The notes below the pieces were generated by a model. That model searched no databases, was not told the origin of the DNA, and worked only from the letters and a program-made list of their open reading frames with translations. Shown piece after piece: positions 62,529 to 64,000 of a stretch of DNA of 64,000 nt. Every line of letters begins with the position of its first letter. Positions within the stretch are counted from its first letter, which is position 1. Source of the DNA: an uncultured Eubacteriales bacterium (GTDB lineage Bacteria; Bacillota; Clostridia; Christensenellales; Aristaeellaceae); contig CACWHI010000003.1 of the NCBI GenBank assembly GCA_902760595.1, positions 1 through 64,000 of the forward strand. The letters run 5' to 3'. A program made the translations under genes and the position numbers.

Positions 62529-63701
62529 ATGAGATTTGACAAGGCTTTTTTCGACGCCGGGCTGGACCGCCGGGGCACGGACTGCGAGAAGTGGGACGAC
62601 CGTGCGGTGGTGGATGAGAATACGGTGCCGCTGTGGGTGGCGGATATGGATTTCCGCTGCGCGCCGGCCATCGGCGAGGCGCTGGCCCGCCGGGCGGCGC
62701 ATCCCTGCTATGGCTATACCATGAGCGGAGAAGCGGACGCCGGGGCGGCGCTCGCCTTTTTGGAAAAGCGGCACGGGCTCAGCCTGGAGCCGGCGGATAC
62801 GCTGATGCTGCCCTGCGTGGTGACGGGCCTCAAGCTCTTCGTGCGCTGCTTCACCGCGCCGGGAGAGCGCGTGGCGATCCTGACCCCGGTCTACGGCCCC
62901 TTTACCTCGGCGATCGAGCTGAACGGGCGGACGGCTGTGCGCGTGGCGCTGGTCCGGGGCGGGGACGACCGATACCAGATCGATTTTGAGCAGCTGGAGG
63001 CGGCCTTCCGCTCCGGCGTGCGCGTATTGCTGATGTGCAGCCCGCACAATCCCGTGGGCCGCTGCTGGACGGAGGCGGAGCTGACCCGCCTGCTGGAGCT
63101 CACCCGGCGGTACGGCGTGAAGCTCTGTGTGGACGAGATCCACGCGGAATTCGTGTTCGCGCCGCACCGCTTCGTGTCCATCCTCTCCCTGACGAAGCCG
63201 GAGGACGAGGTGGTGTGCCTGATGAGCGCCAGCAAGACCTTCAACATTGCCGGGCTGCAGCAGGCGACCGCCCTGACCCGGCAACATACGCTGCTGGACG
63301 CCATGCGCCGGGAAAGCGAGGCAGCCGGCGTGGTGACGGGCAATATCTTTGCGCTGGAGGGTACCCACGCGGCGTGGACGGAGGGCGAGGCCTGGCTGGA
63401 CGGGCTGATGGACTACCTGACCGGGAACCTGCAGCTGCTCGGCCGGCTGCTCAAGGAAAACCTGCCCTTCGCGCGGATGAGCCCGGTGGAGGCGACCTAC
63501 CTGGCCTGGCTGGACCTGCGGGCCTACGACGGCTCCTGCGCCCGCATGGAGCAGAAGTGCCGCCGCGCCGGGGTCGCGCTGACCTCGGGCACCTTCTTCG
63601 GCCCCGAGGGCGAGGGCTTCATGCGCCTCAACTTCGGCTGTCCCGCGGCGCAGCTGACCGAGGGCGTCAAACGGCTCAAAAAAGCGCTGAATCAGGCGTA
63701 A
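62529..63701 (+). CDS. MalY/PatB-type PLP-dependent C-S lyase/aminotransferase
   Basis: A 390-residue PLP enzyme of the aminotransferase class I/II fold, MalY/PatB group. DRRGTDCEKWDD and VPLWVADMDFRCAPAI at the N-terminus are hallmark for the group; CSPHNPVGRCW and MSASKTFNIAGLQ contain the PLP-site Asn and Lys. Characterised members cleave cystathionine or cysteine. AAAGGTG lies before the ATG, 4 nt after the methyltransferase stop; an upstream in-frame start falls inside that gene. Confidence 0.92.
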   Translation: MRFDKAFFDAGLDRRGTDCEKWDDRAVVDENTVPLWVADMDFRCAPAIGEALARRAAHPCYGYTMSGEADAGAALAFLEKRHGLSLEPADTLMLPCVVTGLKLFVRCFTAPGERVAILTPVYGPFTSAIELNGRTAVRVALVRGGDDRYQIDFEQLEAAFRSGVRVLLMCSPHNPVGRCWTEAELTRLLELTRRYGVKLCVDEIHAEFVFAPHRFVSILSLTKPEDEVVCLMSASKTFNIAGLQQATALTRQHTLLDAMRRESEAAGVVTGNIFALEGTHAAWTEGEAWLDGLMDYLTGNLQLLGRLLKENLPFARMSPVEATYLAWLDLRAYDGSCARMEQKCRRAGVALTSGTFFGPEGEGFMRLNFGCPAAQLTEGVKRLKKALNQA

Positions 63702-63730
63702 TGATCAATGAGTGATAAGGAGATATGAAA

Positions 63731-64000
63731 ATGGACCGTGAAATGATCGAAAAGGTATTGACGGAGCTGGAACAGCCGATGATCGACACCCTGCGGACGC
63801 TGGTGCGCATTCCGTCCGTGAAGGATGCGCCGCAGCCCGGCGCGCCCTTTGGCAAGCCGGCGCGCGAGGCGCTGGACAAGGCGCTGGAGATCTGCGCCGG
63901 GCTGGGCTTCGACTGCGCGAACATCGACGGCTACGCCGGCCACGCGGACCTGGGCGAGGGCACGACTCAGGACGCCCTGGCGGTCCTCGGCCACCTGGAC
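63731..64000 (+). CDS. M20-family dipeptidase (PepV-like), 5' part
   Basis: The first 90 codons of a peptidase; the rest is beyond the window. The text MIDTLRTLVRIPSVKDAPQPGAPFGKPAREALDKAL and the final AVLGHLD (the HxD metal motif of M20 enzymes) match PepV-like dipeptidases. The start at 63731 places AAGGAG 8 nt upstream; an ATG at 63725 in frame is only 2 nt from it. Confidence 0.85.
   Translation, partial: MDREMIEKVLTELEQPMIDTLRTLVRIPSVKDAPQPGAPFGKPAREALDKALEICAGLGFDCANIDGYAGHADLGEGTTQDALAVLGHLD

Overview
The window looks like chromosome of an anaerobic, GC-rich member of the Bacillota (Clostridia-like). The evidence is strong AGGAGG-type ribosome binding sites, TTGACA/TATAAT promoters, a LytTR plus DUF3021 pair, an OhrR regulator, reverse-type rubrerythrin, an oxygen-labile class I two-subunit fumarase, and the rpmE-DUF1385-prmC cluster. 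Many exported proteins share a 'MKKLLALxLALCLCL..ALA' signal peptide and Pro-Thr linkers, which suggests an uncultured gut lineage. I cannot name the species from sequence alone. No rRNA, tRNA, CRISPR array, transposase or integrase was seen.

Layout. 0.2-6.7 kb (minus strand): a heterodimeric ABC exporter, D-aminoacyl-tRNA deacylase, and serC-serA. 6.8-17.3 kb: an exported amidase, a flavodoxin-fold/LytTR/DUF3021 operon, a large exported M16 peptidase, an MBL-fold hydrolase, and further exported, membrane and flavodoxin-fold proteins. 17.4-21.9 kb: deoD followed by three exported proteins (unknown, phosphodiester glycosidase, CapA-like). 21.9-24.9 kb: rubrerythrin and a plastic region of small genes and repeats. 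24.9-30.3 kb: an exported phosphoesterase, a cation/proton antiporter, a lipoprotein, an exported protein, an Ogg-type glycosylase and rpsU. 30.4-39.2 kb: gyrB, a three-gene insert (two exported paralogues and a HipA-like kinase), gyrA and proS. 39.2-43.5 kb: a Phd/PIN toxin-antitoxin pair, a CofE-like protein, a PHP hydrolase, a peroxidase-ohrR operon and an SDR. 43.6-49.5 kb: an oppBCDFA operon. 49.6-64 kb: a membrane protein, a hybrid histidine kinase, rpmE-DUF1385-prmC, dacA, fumarase, tmcAL, a palindromic repeat region, a membrane protein, a pseudouridine synthase, a methyltransferase, a MalY/PatB lyase and the start of a pepV-like peptidase.

The most unusual structure is at 22.47-23.60 kb. 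The last 18 codons of the rubrerythrin gene, ending in TAA, occur three times. All three copies encode the same peptide but differ at many synonymous positions. Each is followed by a different terminator hairpin, and the copies are separated by AT-richer single-gene cargo units. This is what serial cassette integration into the 3' end of a housekeeping gene would leave, yet no recombinase is present nearby.

Other notable points: a toxin whose start appears changed from ATG to ATA by one base that leaves the antitoxin stop intact; a tmcAL gene that seems to start at CTG behind a near-perfect Shine-Dalgarno; a textbook OhrR operator over the -10 of a peroxidase-ohrR operon; roughly 165-bp palindromic repeats that abut stop codons; and promoters overlapping or directly preceding terminator-like hairpins.
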